DNA of 64,000 bases, taken from contig JAFXHF010000005.1 of assembly GCA_017536545.1 (NCBI GenBank), positions 1 to 64,000 on the forward strand, written 5' to 3'. Below the pieces are notes generated by a model that was not told the origin of the DNA, ran no database searches, and saw nothing but the letters and a program-made list of their open reading frames with translations. Source of the DNA: a bacterium (GTDB lineage: Bacteria > Cyanobacteriota > Vampirovibrionia > Gastranaerophilales > Gastranaerophilaceae). This document shows positions 1 through 7,804 of the stretch, one piece after another (positions within the stretch are counted from its first letter, which is position 1; the number at the start of each line of letters is the position of its first letter). The position numbers and the translations under genes were made by a program.

Positions 1-996
1 AAAGATTTAAAAACTGGAAATGTTATTGCGGACTTAACTGTTCACGAACAAACTGTACTTGTTGCAAAAGGTGGACGTGGCGGACGTGGTAATACACATT
101 TCTGCACACCACAAAACAGAGCTCCACAATACTGTGAACCTGGTGAACCTGGTATTGAACGTGAATTGCAATTAGAATTAAAACTTTTAGCAGACGTTGG
201 TTTGTTAGGATTTCCAAACGCAGGAAAATCTACATTTATAAGTAGAGTATCAGCTGCAAAACCTAAAATTGCGAATTATCCTTTCACAACATTAGTTCCA
301 AACCTTGGTATGGTTAGAAAATCAAATGGCGATGGATACGTAATTGCGGATATCCCAGGTTTAATCGAAGGAGCTTCAGAAGGTGTTGGCTTAGGTTATG
401 AATTCTTACGTCACGTTGAACGTTGCAGATTCTTACTTCACATCGTAGATGGAACAGAAGAAAATCCTGTTAAAAATTACCAAATCATCAATGATGAATT
501 AGCAAAATATTCAGAAAAACTTGCAAAACTTCACCAAGTTGTAGCAATCAATAAAATCGATGCAATTAATCCAGAAAGACTAGAAGAAATCTTGTCAGAA
601 TTTAAAGCGATTGGAATCGAACCATTTGTAATGTCTGCTGTTACTGGTGAAAACTTAGATAAAGTTAAATACGAATTAGAAACAAAAGTTGAAACAATCG
701 AAAAACCAGTTTCAGAAGTTACAATTGAAGAAGATTTGGAAGCTACAAACAATGATGATGGTTATTGGGATGTTCAAAAGCTAAACAAAGACACGTACCT
801 TGTAACAGGTGGTAGAATTATCAGAATTTCTCAAGTTACAGATCCAAGAAGCACAGAACAAGTAATTCGCTTCCAAAACATTATGATAAGTATGGGAATT
901 ATGGACGAAATCAAACGTCTTGGAGTTCAAAACGGTGATACAATTATTGTTGGGAAACTAGAACTTCAATATTGGGATGACGAAGTATATAAGTAA
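1..996 (+). CDS. obg: GTPase Obg/CgtA, 5'-truncated
   Basis: Ribosome-associated GTPase involved in 50S assembly and the stress response. The reading frame is open from base 1, so the start and most of the glycine-rich Obg fold lie outside the window; the last part of that fold is visible (VAKGGRGGRGN). The G domain follows, with P-loop GFPNAGKS, switch region TTLVPNLG, DIPGLIEGA and NKID. The last 80 or so residues match the OCT domain (TGGRIIRI, ending GDTIIVGKLELQYWD) found in Obg of many Gram-positives and cyanobacteria but not in E. coli ObgE. Seen length is 331 residues. A promoter for the next gene lies directly downstream and I see no terminator between them. Confidence 0.96.
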   Translation, partial: KDLKTGNVIADLTVHEQTVLVAKGGRGGRGNTHFCTPQNRAPQYCEPGEPGIERELQLELKLLADVGLLGFPNAGKSTFISRVSAAKPKIANYPFTTLVPNLGMVRKSNGDGYVIADIPGLIEGASEGVGLGYEFLRHVERCRFLLHIVDGTEENPVKNYQIINDELAKYSEKLAKLHQVVAINKIDAINPERLEEILSEFKAIGIEPFVMSAVTGENLDKVKYELETKVETIEKPVSEVTIEEDLEATNNDDGYWDVQKLNKDTYLVTGGRIIRISQVTDPRSTEQVIRFQNIMISMGIMDEIKRLGVQNGDTIIVGKLELQYWDDEVYK

Positions 997-1003
997 AAAA
1001 CCC

Positions 1004-1032
1004 TTGCAACTTATCAAAATCAGTGCTAAAAT
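1004..1032 (+). promoter_or_regulatory. sigma70-type promoter for the zinc-ribbon/radical-SAM pair
   Basis: TTGCAA and TAAAAT separated by 17 nt. The -10 is preceded by TGC (TGCTAAAAT), an extended -10. The predicted transcription start is near 1039, followed by a GAGGG ribosome site ahead of the ATG at 1066. Confidence 0.55.
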
Positions 1033-1065
1033 TAACTTGTAAATAAAGAAATGAGGGTTTAAATT

Positions 1066-1236
1066 ATGGCAAGATTAATCAGACCTACTTGGGCTGTTAG
1101 ATGTGTACAATCAGGTTGCAGATGCTTATTTGAAGTAGCACAGCTTGAAGATGGCAAACAACAAGAAGTAGTTTGTCCAAACTGCGGTGAACACTACGTT
1201 TATCCAATCTATGATAACGACGACGAACAAAAATAA
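1066..1236 (+). CDS. 56-residue zinc-ribbon protein
   Basis: Short reading frame with its own promoter and a GAGGG ribosome site. Cysteines at residues 13, 18, 20, 37 and 40 (VRCVQSGCRCLF and VCPNCGEHY) suggest one zinc ribbon; the tail is acidic. The stop is 2 nt before the ATG of the radical-SAM gene, so the two are probably translationally coupled. I do not recognise a named family. Its coupling suggests a role linked to the radical-SAM partner (inference). Confidence 0.75.
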   Translation: MARLIRPTWAVRCVQSGCRCLFEVAQLEDGKQQEVVCPNCGEHYVYPIYDNDDEQK

Positions 1237-1238
1237 AA

Positions 1239-2174
1239 ATGTTTTTTAATAATACAGACAAAAGATACAACCAATTTAGTGCATATTTGAAAAACAAATT
1301 CGGAGCGAAAGTTTATAAAATAACGCTTGATGCAGGTTTTTCATGTCCTAACAGGGACGGTGTAATATCCACAGGTGGTTGTATTTTTTGCGATGAAGGC
1401 GGAAGTTTTTCTCAAGCTCACTCAAACCTTTTACCAATAGAAGAACAAGTAAAAGTAGGTGCAGAAACTTTAAAAAACAGATTTAAAGCAGAAAAATTCA
1501 TGTCGTATTTTCAAGCCTACACAAACACATACAAACCTGTAAATGAACTTGAAACAATCTATAAATCAGCATTAAATCACCCAGATATCGTTGGGCTATC
1601 AATCGGAACAAGACCAGATTGTGTTGAAGATGAAAAACTTGATCTAATCTCAGATATTGCAAAGGATTATTACACTTGGGTTGAATACGGACTTCAATCA
1701 ATTCATGATAAAACTTTATTAAAAATCAACAGAGGACACGACTTTGACTGTTTCTTAAGAGCTTATGAAAAAACAAAAGAAAAAGGTATCAATGTATGCT
1801 GTCATGTGATTTTTGGATTATGGGAAACTAGAGATGAAATCTTACAAACCGCAGAAAAACTAGCAGAACTAAATGTTGATGGTGTAAAAATCCACATGCT
1901 TTGTGCTCTGAAAGATACCAAACTCTCTCGAATTTATGAAGCTGGCGAAATCGATTTTATGAGCGAAGAAGAATACGTGAATCTTTGTTGTGACTTTTTA
2001 GAAATTCTACCTAAAACAACCACCATACACCGACTTGCAGGTAACGGATTAAAGAAAAACTTGATTGCCCCACGTTGGCTTGGAGCTAAACTAGATTGCT
2101 TAAATAAAATTGATAGAGAATTTGTAAAAAGAAATACATACCAAGGGTTCAAATACTTTACAAATGCTGATTAA
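1239..2174 (+). CDS. TIGR01212-family (YhcC-like) radical SAM protein
   Basis: 311 residues, usual for the family. The cluster-binding cysteines are in SCPNRDGV...GGCIFCDEGG (CX11CX2C), the spaced arrangement typical of YhcC/TIGR01212 rather than the classic CX3CX2C. Further family segments are GLSIGTRPDC, EYGLQSIHD and GVKIHMLCAL. The family is widespread and its substrate is not established as far as I know; a role in RNA modification has been suggested. It is a tight pair with the upstream zinc-ribbon gene. No ribosome site is obvious, consistent with coupling. Confidence 0.92.
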   Translation: MFFNNTDKRYNQFSAYLKNKFGAKVYKITLDAGFSCPNRDGVISTGGCIFCDEGGSFSQAHSNLLPIEEQVKVGAETLKNRFKAEKFMSYFQAYTNTYKPVNELETIYKSALNHPDIVGLSIGTRPDCVEDEKLDLISDIAKDYYTWVEYGLQSIHDKTLLKINRGHDFDCFLRAYEKTKEKGINVCCHVIFGLWETRDEILQTAEKLAELNVDGVKIHMLCALKDTKLSRIYEAGEIDFMSEEEYVNLCCDFLEILPKTTTIHRLAGNGLKKNLIAPRWLGAKLDCLNKIDREFVKRNTYQGFKYFTNAD

Positions 2175-2293
2175 TATGGGATAATATGTATGCTACAATG
2201 TAACATTTTGTTAATGGTTTTCAAGTGTGTTAGCAAAAAATAATTTTTACACGTATTATACGAGCAGAAATTTATTTAGTAGTGGGGAAAGAT

Positions 2294-3091
2294 ATGTTAA
2301 CAATTCAACCTAAAATCACACAATACGCACAGCAAAGAAACAACGTTTCATTCAAAAGCAGTGAAGTAGCTGGCATTCCTGATGACAATTTCTATAAAGA
2401 CAAACAGAATTATTATCAAAATCAAATTAGAGAGTTTGATACCCTTATTGAAGATGAACATACTCCAACTGCATTTAAAAAAGTTTTAAAAGGTTTTAGA
2501 GTAGTTTCAGAAGGCTTACTTGAAGGTTGTGCAGTAGCTTGGGGTGCCTCAAAAGGTGCTAAAGTAATTAAATCTGCGGCAGTAAAAGGTGCAGGCAGCA
2601 ACTTTGCGAAGAAAGCTGGAGAACTTTTCGGCCCTATCGCAGAAGGCTTTAAATCAACTGGTTCAAAAATTTGGAAAGGTATCGGAACAAAACTTACAGA
2701 TATCAAAGCTTCTAAATTTATGACAAATTTATCAGAAAAATTTGGTAAAATTGTTGACAATATGAGAAACAACAAAGTTGGGAAATATATCGTTAAAGGC
2801 TTTGAACTTGTAGGAAAAGCTATCAAATGGATTGGTGGAAAAATCTCTACTGGATTCAGCTTATTAAAAGGTAAAGTTAAAGACATGAACGGTTCTGAAG
2901 TATACGATAAAGCTGCAAATATTACATCTAAGACATTAGGTGCTGGTGCTGGTGTTGCAGGTGCATATAACGCAGCAACAAGAGCTGAAGAAAGAGCTGA
3001 AGCTCAAAAAGCAGCAAAAGTTGACTACTCTGACAATGTTGAATTCGAAGAAATTGAAGAAATCGAAGAATTCATTGAGGACGGTGAATAA
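2294..3091 (+). CDS. lineage-specific Lys/Gly-rich protein with NVSFKS N-terminus
   Basis: I chose the ATG at 2294 (265 residues) because GGGGAAAG sits before it; an in-frame GTG at 2282 would bury that site. The N-terminus MLTIQPKIT...NNVSFKSS is followed by a long run of amphipathic, Lys/Gly-rich segments (KGAKVIK, KAIKWIGGK, LLKGKVKD) with no clear membrane helix or signal peptide, an Ala/Gly-rich stretch, and a very acidic tail (EFEEIEEIEEFIEDGE). I recognise no domain. It is followed after 1 nt by a second unknown gene, so they form an operon. Its N-terminus resembles several other unknown proteins in this window (see findings). Confidence 0.75.
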   Translation: MLTIQPKITQYAQQRNNVSFKSSEVAGIPDDNFYKDKQNYYQNQIREFDTLIEDEHTPTAFKKVLKGFRVVSEGLLEGCAVAWGASKGAKVIKSAAVKGAGSNFAKKAGELFGPIAEGFKSTGSKIWKGIGTKLTDIKASKFMTNLSEKFGKIVDNMRNNKVGKYIVKGFELVGKAIKWIGGKISTGFSLLKGKVKDMNGSEVYDKAANITSKTLGAGAGVAGAYNAATRAEERAEAQKAAKVDYSDNVEFEEIEEIEEFIEDGE

Positions 3092-3092
3092 T

Positions 3093-3587
3093 ATGACGAG
3101 AATCGTAGCATTCACTGGAGCAGAACCTAGAAGACCTCTTACACAAGAAGAACGTGTTGAACGTCGTGAAAACGTTGCAACAGGTGTTGGTGGTGCAGCT
3201 GGTCTTACCGCTTCAGCAACAAAAATGGCGAGCCGTAGAGGTGTTAAAGCTAGAACTGGCGAACAAGTTCTTCAAGGTATGATGACTCAAGTTACAAACA
3301 CAACAAGAGCCGTAAACCAAAATACTAAAGTTGCAACAGGCTTATGGGCAAAATTCAAACATAATATTACTGCATACACTCAAGATATCCTAAAACGTCT
3401 TGAAGCTATAAAAGGTAACAAATACATTAACAGAATTATCGAAAGCCCATTAACTAAAAAAGCTGCAGGCGTATTTGGTGCAGGTCTAGCATTCTTCGTA
3501 CTTGTAACAGGCGTTAACAAAGCATTCAAAACAGGTACTGTTGCATACGGAGATTTAAAATACCAATTAGACGAATTAAAATCATAA
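3093..3587 (+). CDS. lineage-specific protein with one membrane segment
   Basis: 164 residues from the ATG at 3093, 1 nt after the previous stop, with GAGG upstream. It begins MTRIVAFTGAEPRR, followed by an Arg/Glu-rich stretch, an Ala/Gly/Thr-rich segment and a hydrophobic C-terminal helix (GVFGAGLAFFVLVTGV). No family recognised. The IVAFTGA start resembles the NVSFKS start of its operon partner. A terminator follows at 3609-3645. Confidence 0.72.
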   Translation: MTRIVAFTGAEPRRPLTQEERVERRENVATGVGGAAGLTASATKMASRRGVKARTGEQVLQGMMTQVTNTTRAVNQNTKVATGLWAKFKHNITAYTQDILKRLEAIKGNKYINRIIESPLTKKAAGVFGAGLAFFVLVTGVNKAFKTGTVAYGDLKYQLDELKS

Positions 3588-3596
3588 TTATAATAA

Positions 3597-3625
3597 TTGA
3601 GAAATAATAAAAATCGTGCTAAACT
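3597..3625 (+). promoter_or_regulatory. promoter placing +1 at the folP ATG
   Basis: TTGAGA, 17 nt, TAAACT, with TGC just before the -10. Six nt separate the -10 from the ATG at 3632, so the predicted transcript begins at the start codon. The -10 hexamer lies in the loop of the terminator hairpin at 3609-3645. Confidence 0.5.
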
Positions 3626-3645
3626 AACGTTATGCACGATTTTTT
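3609..3645 (+). terminator. intrinsic terminator overlapping the folP start
   Basis: 11-bp stem AAAAATCGTGC/GCACGATTTTT with a 14-nt loop and a run of T. It ends the upstream two-gene operon. The right arm contains the first codons of folP. Confidence 0.75.
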
Positions 3646-4771
3646 ATTGAAAGAATTATCAAATACAGACATAGAAAAAGAACTTGAAAACATTGGCTTT
3701 GACAAATCATACCGCCACAAAGCCAAGGACAAGTTTACGTATAAAAATTATAAGATATTTGATTTGACAGTAGCACAAGCAAACATTATTAAACAGACAG
3801 CTCTTTCAGTTGGTGCAGACTGTGCTACACATAGAGAAGTTATTACAGGAAAAATCGAAAAATCATCTTGCATACTTGGCGGGAGCATTTCCCAATTAGA
3901 AAAGATAGCTCAAAAACTTCAAGCTCAACCCTTTGGGCTTAAAATTTTAGGAGAACAACTTGTTAAAAGAGCCAATATAACCACCCCTCAAAAAACCCAA
4001 ATAATGGGGATTCTTAATCTTACATTAGATTCTTTTTCTGATGGGGGCAAGTATAATGAATTTGACAGTGCAATTGAGCATTTACAACAACTTATAAATG
4101 ATGGTGCTGATATTATTGATATTGGAGCAGAGTCAACAAAACCTTATTCAAAAGGAGTTAGTGCTGAAGCTCAACTAGAAAAACTTGTACCAATATTAAA
4201 ATACATACAAGAAAACAATATAAAAACACCAATTAGCATTGACACAAGAAGTTCTGTTGTTGCTAAAAAATGTATTGAATTAGGTGCAAATATTATTAAC
4301 GATGTTTCTGGATTTGAACACGATGAATATATGGCAGAAACTATTGCAAAAGCCCAAAATGTAAAAATCATCGTCCAACACACTCAAGGATCACCTGAAA
4401 CTATGCAAAACAATCCTACATATGAAAATTTAATGGATGAAATATTCATTTCACTAAAAAATAAAATAGATTATGCCACATCAAAAGGAATAAAAAGAGA
4501 AAACATCATCATTGATGCAGGTATTGGATTTGGAAAAACAAAAGAACATAATTTTGAAATAATTAAACGCTGGAAAGAATTAAAAACATTAGATTGTCCA
4601 ATTTTATTGGGTTTATCAAGAAAAAGCTTACTTGATATGCCAGAAGCTACAAATAACGAAAAAGATATTTATACACTTGCTTTAAATAGTATTCTTATCA
4701 ATGAAAATATTGATTATATAAGAGTTCACAATGTCAAGTTGCACAAAAATTTCCAAAACATTTTAGGCTAA
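3632..4771 (+). CDS. folP: dihydropteroate synthase with N-terminal extension
   Basis: Condenses 6-hydroxymethyl-dihydropterin pyrophosphate with p-aminobenzoate in folate synthesis. 379 residues, about 100 longer than E. coli FolP. The catalytic TIM barrel starts near residue 122 with MGILNLTLDSFSDGG (125-139), then GADIIDIGAESTKP, ISIDTRS, INDVSG, IIDAGIGFGKT and LLGLSRKS. Residues 1-120 form an extra alpha/beta domain (QANIIKQTALSVGADC, LQAQPFGLKILGEQL) similar to the extension seen in clostridial enzymes. There is no ribosome site before the ATG; the predicted transcript starts at the ATG itself, so this may be a leaderless mRNA. The next gene follows 48 nt later. Confidence 0.93.
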   Translation: MHDFLLKELSNTDIEKELENIGFDKSYRHKAKDKFTYKNYKIFDLTVAQANIIKQTALSVGADCATHREVITGKIEKSSCILGGSISQLEKIAQKLQAQPFGLKILGEQLVKRANITTPQKTQIMGILNLTLDSFSDGGKYNEFDSAIEHLQQLINDGADIIDIGAESTKPYSKGVSAEAQLEKLVPILKYIQENNIKTPISIDTRSSVVAKKCIELGANIINDVSGFEHDEYMAETIAKAQNVKIIVQHTQGSPETMQNNPTYENLMDEIFISLKNKIDYATSKGIKRENIIIDAGIGFGKTKEHNFEIIKRWKELKTLDCPILLGLSRKSLLDMPEATNNEKDIYTLALNSILINENIDYIRVHNVKLHKNFQNILG

Positions 4772-4819
4772 CCAGATAAGCTAATTTCAAAAATTAAACC
4801 AATTCATAATAATCAAGTT

Positions 4820-5713
4820 ATGAATAAGCTAACTTTTGGAAAAATAATTATACTAATTATTTTAATTATCAGTTTAGGTTTTGTTGTAGTAAATTATTTT
4901 AATCATACATATATTAAAGCTGAATTTAAAGACATGGACCCTATGCCACCTAAAATGGGGGTATATTACAAAGGTTACAAACTAGGAACATCAAGTAAAG
5001 TAAAAATTTCAAAAGACTTTAAAACTACCTATCTATTTATTACACTGAATCAAAGAGGACTTGAACTTCCAAAAAACATAACAGTAACAATAAAGCAATA
5101 CGATAAAGACGACGAAAACACAAAATATGTAAATATAAATTACCCAAAAGCTCCAATGCTAAGCTACCTAAAAACTGGTGATACCATAATTGGAGAAACT
5201 CCTAGCGGGATAAACCTCGATGGGATTTCTGAAACAAATCAACAACACCTAGATAATCTTTCAGAAAAAGGGGAATCTTTTTTAAGTTCCGCTAAAGAAA
5301 CAACTGATTCTCTAACATCACTTTTTAATATAATCTATGACATATTAGACGAAAACAGGAGCAATATAAACAATTCTACAACAGCACTTAAAAATTCCAT
5401 GGTAAATCTTGAAAATTTAACACGAAAATTAAATTCTGAAATTACAGATGAAATTATCAGAAACAGTGCCCAAAACCTTGAACAAACAACTTACAACTTA
5501 GCCAACACAACTAATGAGTTTGTAACTGTATCAGGCAATTTTAATAAAACAAGTTCAGAATTCAATGTACTTATCCCAAAAATAAGCAAAATACTTGATG
5601 GCGTTCAACTTATTATATGTAATATAAACGAGATAGTCACAGGGTTTAAAAACACATTAAAACAACGCTTTGGCGGAGCTAGAATAATCTTTGGCAAAAC
5701 GATTAAAGACTAG
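4820..5713 (+). CDS. small MCE/MlaD-like substrate-binding protein
   Basis: 297 residues: an N-terminal membrane anchor (residues 7-24), one divergent MCE-like beta domain (GVYYKGYKLGTSSKVKIS resembles the G-V-x-V-G-x-V core), then a long helical/coiled-coil tail (LSEKGESFLSSAKE...NLENLTRKLN). MCE proteins carry lipids between the inner and outer membranes. A second, longer MCE protein lies at 19197-20564. No ribosome site is visible; AATAAT lies 6 nt before the ATG, so this start may also be leaderless. Its 3' end overlaps the convergent bioA 3' end by 11 bp. Confidence 0.78.
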   Translation: MNKLTFGKIIILIILIISLGFVVVNYFNHTYIKAEFKDMDPMPPKMGVYYKGYKLGTSSKVKISKDFKTTYLFITLNQRGLELPKNITVTIKQYDKDDENTKYVNINYPKAPMLSYLKTGDTIIGETPSGINLDGISETNQQHLDNLSEKGESFLSSAKETTDSLTSLFNIIYDILDENRSNINNSTTALKNSMVNLENLTRKLNSEITDEIIRNSAQNLEQTTYNLANTTNEFVTVSGNFNKTSSEFNVLIPKISKILDGVQLIICNINEIVTGFKNTLKQRFGGARIIFGKTIKD

Positions 5714-7052
5714 CAATAACCTCAAGCATACATTCTTTTGAAATATCTGTTACAAAATCCATATCACCACGCTCAATAATTAGTGGAGGATTGAAATAAA
5801 TAATATTCCCTAATGGACGTAACAAGACACCTTTTTTCAATGCTTTTTTATAAATCTGATAACCAACCCTTAATTCAGATTCAAACGGCTCTTTTGTCGT
5901 CTTATTCTTAACTAACTCAATTGCATTTATCAATCCTATATGGCGAACTTCACCAACGTATGGCAAATTTTCAAACTTATCTCTAATAATTTGATTAAAA
6001 TATTTGGCATTTTCATTTGCTTTTTCGATAATGTTTTCATCCTTTAAAATATTTAAAACTTCAATAGCAGCAGAACAAGCCAAAGGATTTCCAGCATATG
6101 TGTGACTGTGCATAAAGGCTTTACCTTTATTATAATCATCATAAAAGGCATCATAAATTTCCTGAGTAGTTACACAAATCGACATCGGCATATATCCACC
6201 AGTAAGCCCTTTAGAAAGGCACATTATATCTGGACTAACTCCAGCATGGTCAAACGCAAACATTTTACCTGTTCTTCCATAACCTGTTGCAATTTCATCT
6301 GCAATTAAATGAACATTATACTTATCACAAAGAGTTCTTAACTTTGTCAAATACAACGCTGGATAAACTTTCATCCCTGCTGAACCCTGCAACAAAGGTT
6401 CAACTAACATTGCACAAGCTTCGTTGCCATATTTTTCAAAAGTTTTTTCTGCTTTTTCAAAACATTCACAAGCACAATTATCTCTACACTTTCCATAAGG
6501 ACACCTAAAACAATCTGGTGCTGGAACTTTTTCAACATCAAGTAAAATTGGCTTATAAATCTCAGTATACAAATCACACGCCCCAACAGATAAAGCTCCA
6601 ATAGTTTCACCATGATAAGCATCTGTTAACGCCATAAAACGTTTTTTATGGGTATTTCCAACTTGTTGATGAAATTGAAAACTCATCTTCATAGCCATTT
6701 CAACCGCAGCTGAACCATTATCAGCAAAATTGAACTTACACAGACCTTTTGGCAATACCTCAATCAATTTTTGGCACAATGTAATAGCAGTTTTGTGTGT
6801 AAAATTAGCAAAAATAACGTGTTCTAATTTATCTAATTGTTTTTTGATTGCTTGGTTGATTCTAGGGTTACAATGACCTAAAAGATTACACCACCAAGAA
6901 CTCACTACATCTTTATAACAATTACCAACCGTATCATAAAGATTAATACCTTGAGCTTTTTCAATAACGATCGGAGGTAAATCTTCATAGTCCTTCATCT
7001 GAGAACAAGGGTGCCAAATATATTTTAGATCTTCTTCTTGCCAGTAATTCAT
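5703..7052 (-). CDS. bioA: adenosylmethionine-8-amino-7-oxononanoate aminotransferase
   Basis: PLP-dependent transamination of KAPA to DAPA in biotin synthesis. 449 residues, full length. Class III aminotransferase features: the start (WHPCSQMKDY), GSAAVEMAMKM, the SAM-site region DAYHGETIGALSVG, IADEIATGYGRTG with the PLP-binding Asp, and the catalytic lysine in MCLSKGLTGGYMPMS. The ATG immediately follows the bioD stop with no gap, so bioD-bioA are coupled. A cysteine-rich insert (CFRCPYGKCRDNCACECF, near residues 176-193) is noteworthy and could bind metal. Confidence 0.97.
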   Translation of the reverse strand: MNYWQEEDLKYIWHPCSQMKDYEDLPPIVIEKAQGINLYDTVGNCYKDVVSSWWCNLLGHCNPRINQAIKKQLDKLEHVIFANFTHKTAITLCQKLIEVLPKGLCKFNFADNGSAAVEMAMKMSFQFHQQVGNTHKKRFMALTDAYHGETIGALSVGACDLYTEIYKPILLDVEKVPAPDCFRCPYGKCRDNCACECFEKAEKTFEKYGNEACAMLVEPLLQGSAGMKVYPALYLTKLRTLCDKYNVHLIADEIATGYGRTGKMFAFDHAGVSPDIMCLSKGLTGGYMPMSICVTTQEIYDAFYDDYNKGKAFMHSHTYAGNPLACSAAIEVLNILKDENIIEKANENAKYFNQIIRDKFENLPYVGEVRHIGLINAIELVKNKTTKEPFESELRVGYQIYKKALKKGVLLRPLGNIIYFNPPLIIERGDMDFVTDISKECMLEVIASL

Positions 7053-7736
7053 TTAATCAAATAAACCTTTCACAATATCCAAATCAATATCAAGTTCAGT
7101 TGCATCTTTTGGTACAGTTGCAATAACTTTTACACCAGTCAACCTCTCTACCTGAGTTAAATTATCCTGATGCATAAAATTAGTCACATCAAAGTTATTC
7201 AAAATTATACCCTTTACATTTAACCCCTGAACTTTTGCATACTCACAAGTCAAAAGAGTAGAATTTATTGTTCCTAAACCTCCATCGGCAATAAGAATAA
7301 TACCTAAATTCAATGCTTTAATTACATCTGGGAGTAATAGCTTTTTATCTTTCAAATCAAACGGGCAAGTAATACCACCAGCACCCTCTACTACAATATA
7401 ACTGTATTTATTCGATAATTTAGCATAATCTTTGATAATTTTATCAAGGGAAATTCTTACACCAGCTCTATCTGAAGCCAAATGCGGTGAAACCGCATCC
7501 CTAAAGGAATATGACACATTTTCTTCAATAGTAAACTTTGCACCAGAAATTTCGCTCACATACTCAACATCACTAACTATTTCCGAAGAAAGACCACTGA
7601 GAGCTGGTTTATAATAGCCACAATTCAAAGCATTTTCACGTAACAACTTAACAAGCAATGCACTGACATAAGTTTTACCAAGATCAGTTCCAGTTGCAGT
7701 GATAAAAATTCCTCGTATATCCCTACTCTTTGCCAT
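7053..7736 (-). CDS. bioD: dethiobiotin synthetase
   Basis: Forms dethiobiotin from DAPA, CO2 and ATP, the step after BioA. I start it at the ATG at 7736 (227 residues, MAKSRDIRG), the usual family length. A longer in-frame TTG start at 7796 would run through a terminator hairpin at 7751-7782 and is unlikely. P-loop TGTDLGKT; VVEGAGGITCPF binds the substrate and phosphates; a nucleotide-binding segment follows (NNFD). It is first in bioD-bioA. The ribosome site before 7736 is weak. Confidence 0.95.
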   Translation of the reverse strand: MAKSRDIRGIFITATGTDLGKTYVSALLVKLLRENALNCGYYKPALSGLSSEIVSDVEYVSEISGAKFTIEENVSYSFRDAVSPHLASDRAGVRISLDKIIKDYAKLSNKYSYIVVEGAGGITCPFDLKDKKLLLPDVIKALNLGIILIADGGLGTINSTLLTCEYAKVQGLNVKGIILNNFDVTNFMHQDNLTQVERLTGVKVIATVPKDATELDIDLDIVKGLFD

Positions 7737-7750
7737 AAAAAGATTGTAAA

Positions 7751-7782
7751 ACAAAAACGACCCGAAATCTATCGAGTCGTTT
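7751..7782 (-). terminator. intrinsic terminator of the TpsB gene
   Basis: On the minus strand, AAACGACTCGA/TCGGGTCGTTT (11 bp with one G-U) with a 6-nt loop, followed by TTTTTGTTTT. It lies 23 nt past the stop of the minus-strand gene at 7805. Confidence 0.85.
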
Positions 7783-7804
7783 GAGTATTTATACAATCTT
7801 AAAA

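Noticed and set aside
166-996. obg starting at an internal TTG at 166
   Set aside because: The frame is open to base 1 and encodes the end of the Obg domain; the gene is simply cut by the window edge.
3632-3991. FolP N-terminal extension as a fused separate enzyme
   Set aside because: A similar extension is known in clostridial-type dihydropteroate synthases and it lacks a folate-pathway partner domain.
7737-7796. N-terminal extension of bioD from a TTG start
   Set aside because: The extension crosses a clear minus-strand terminator hairpin and the family starts near the ATG at 7736.
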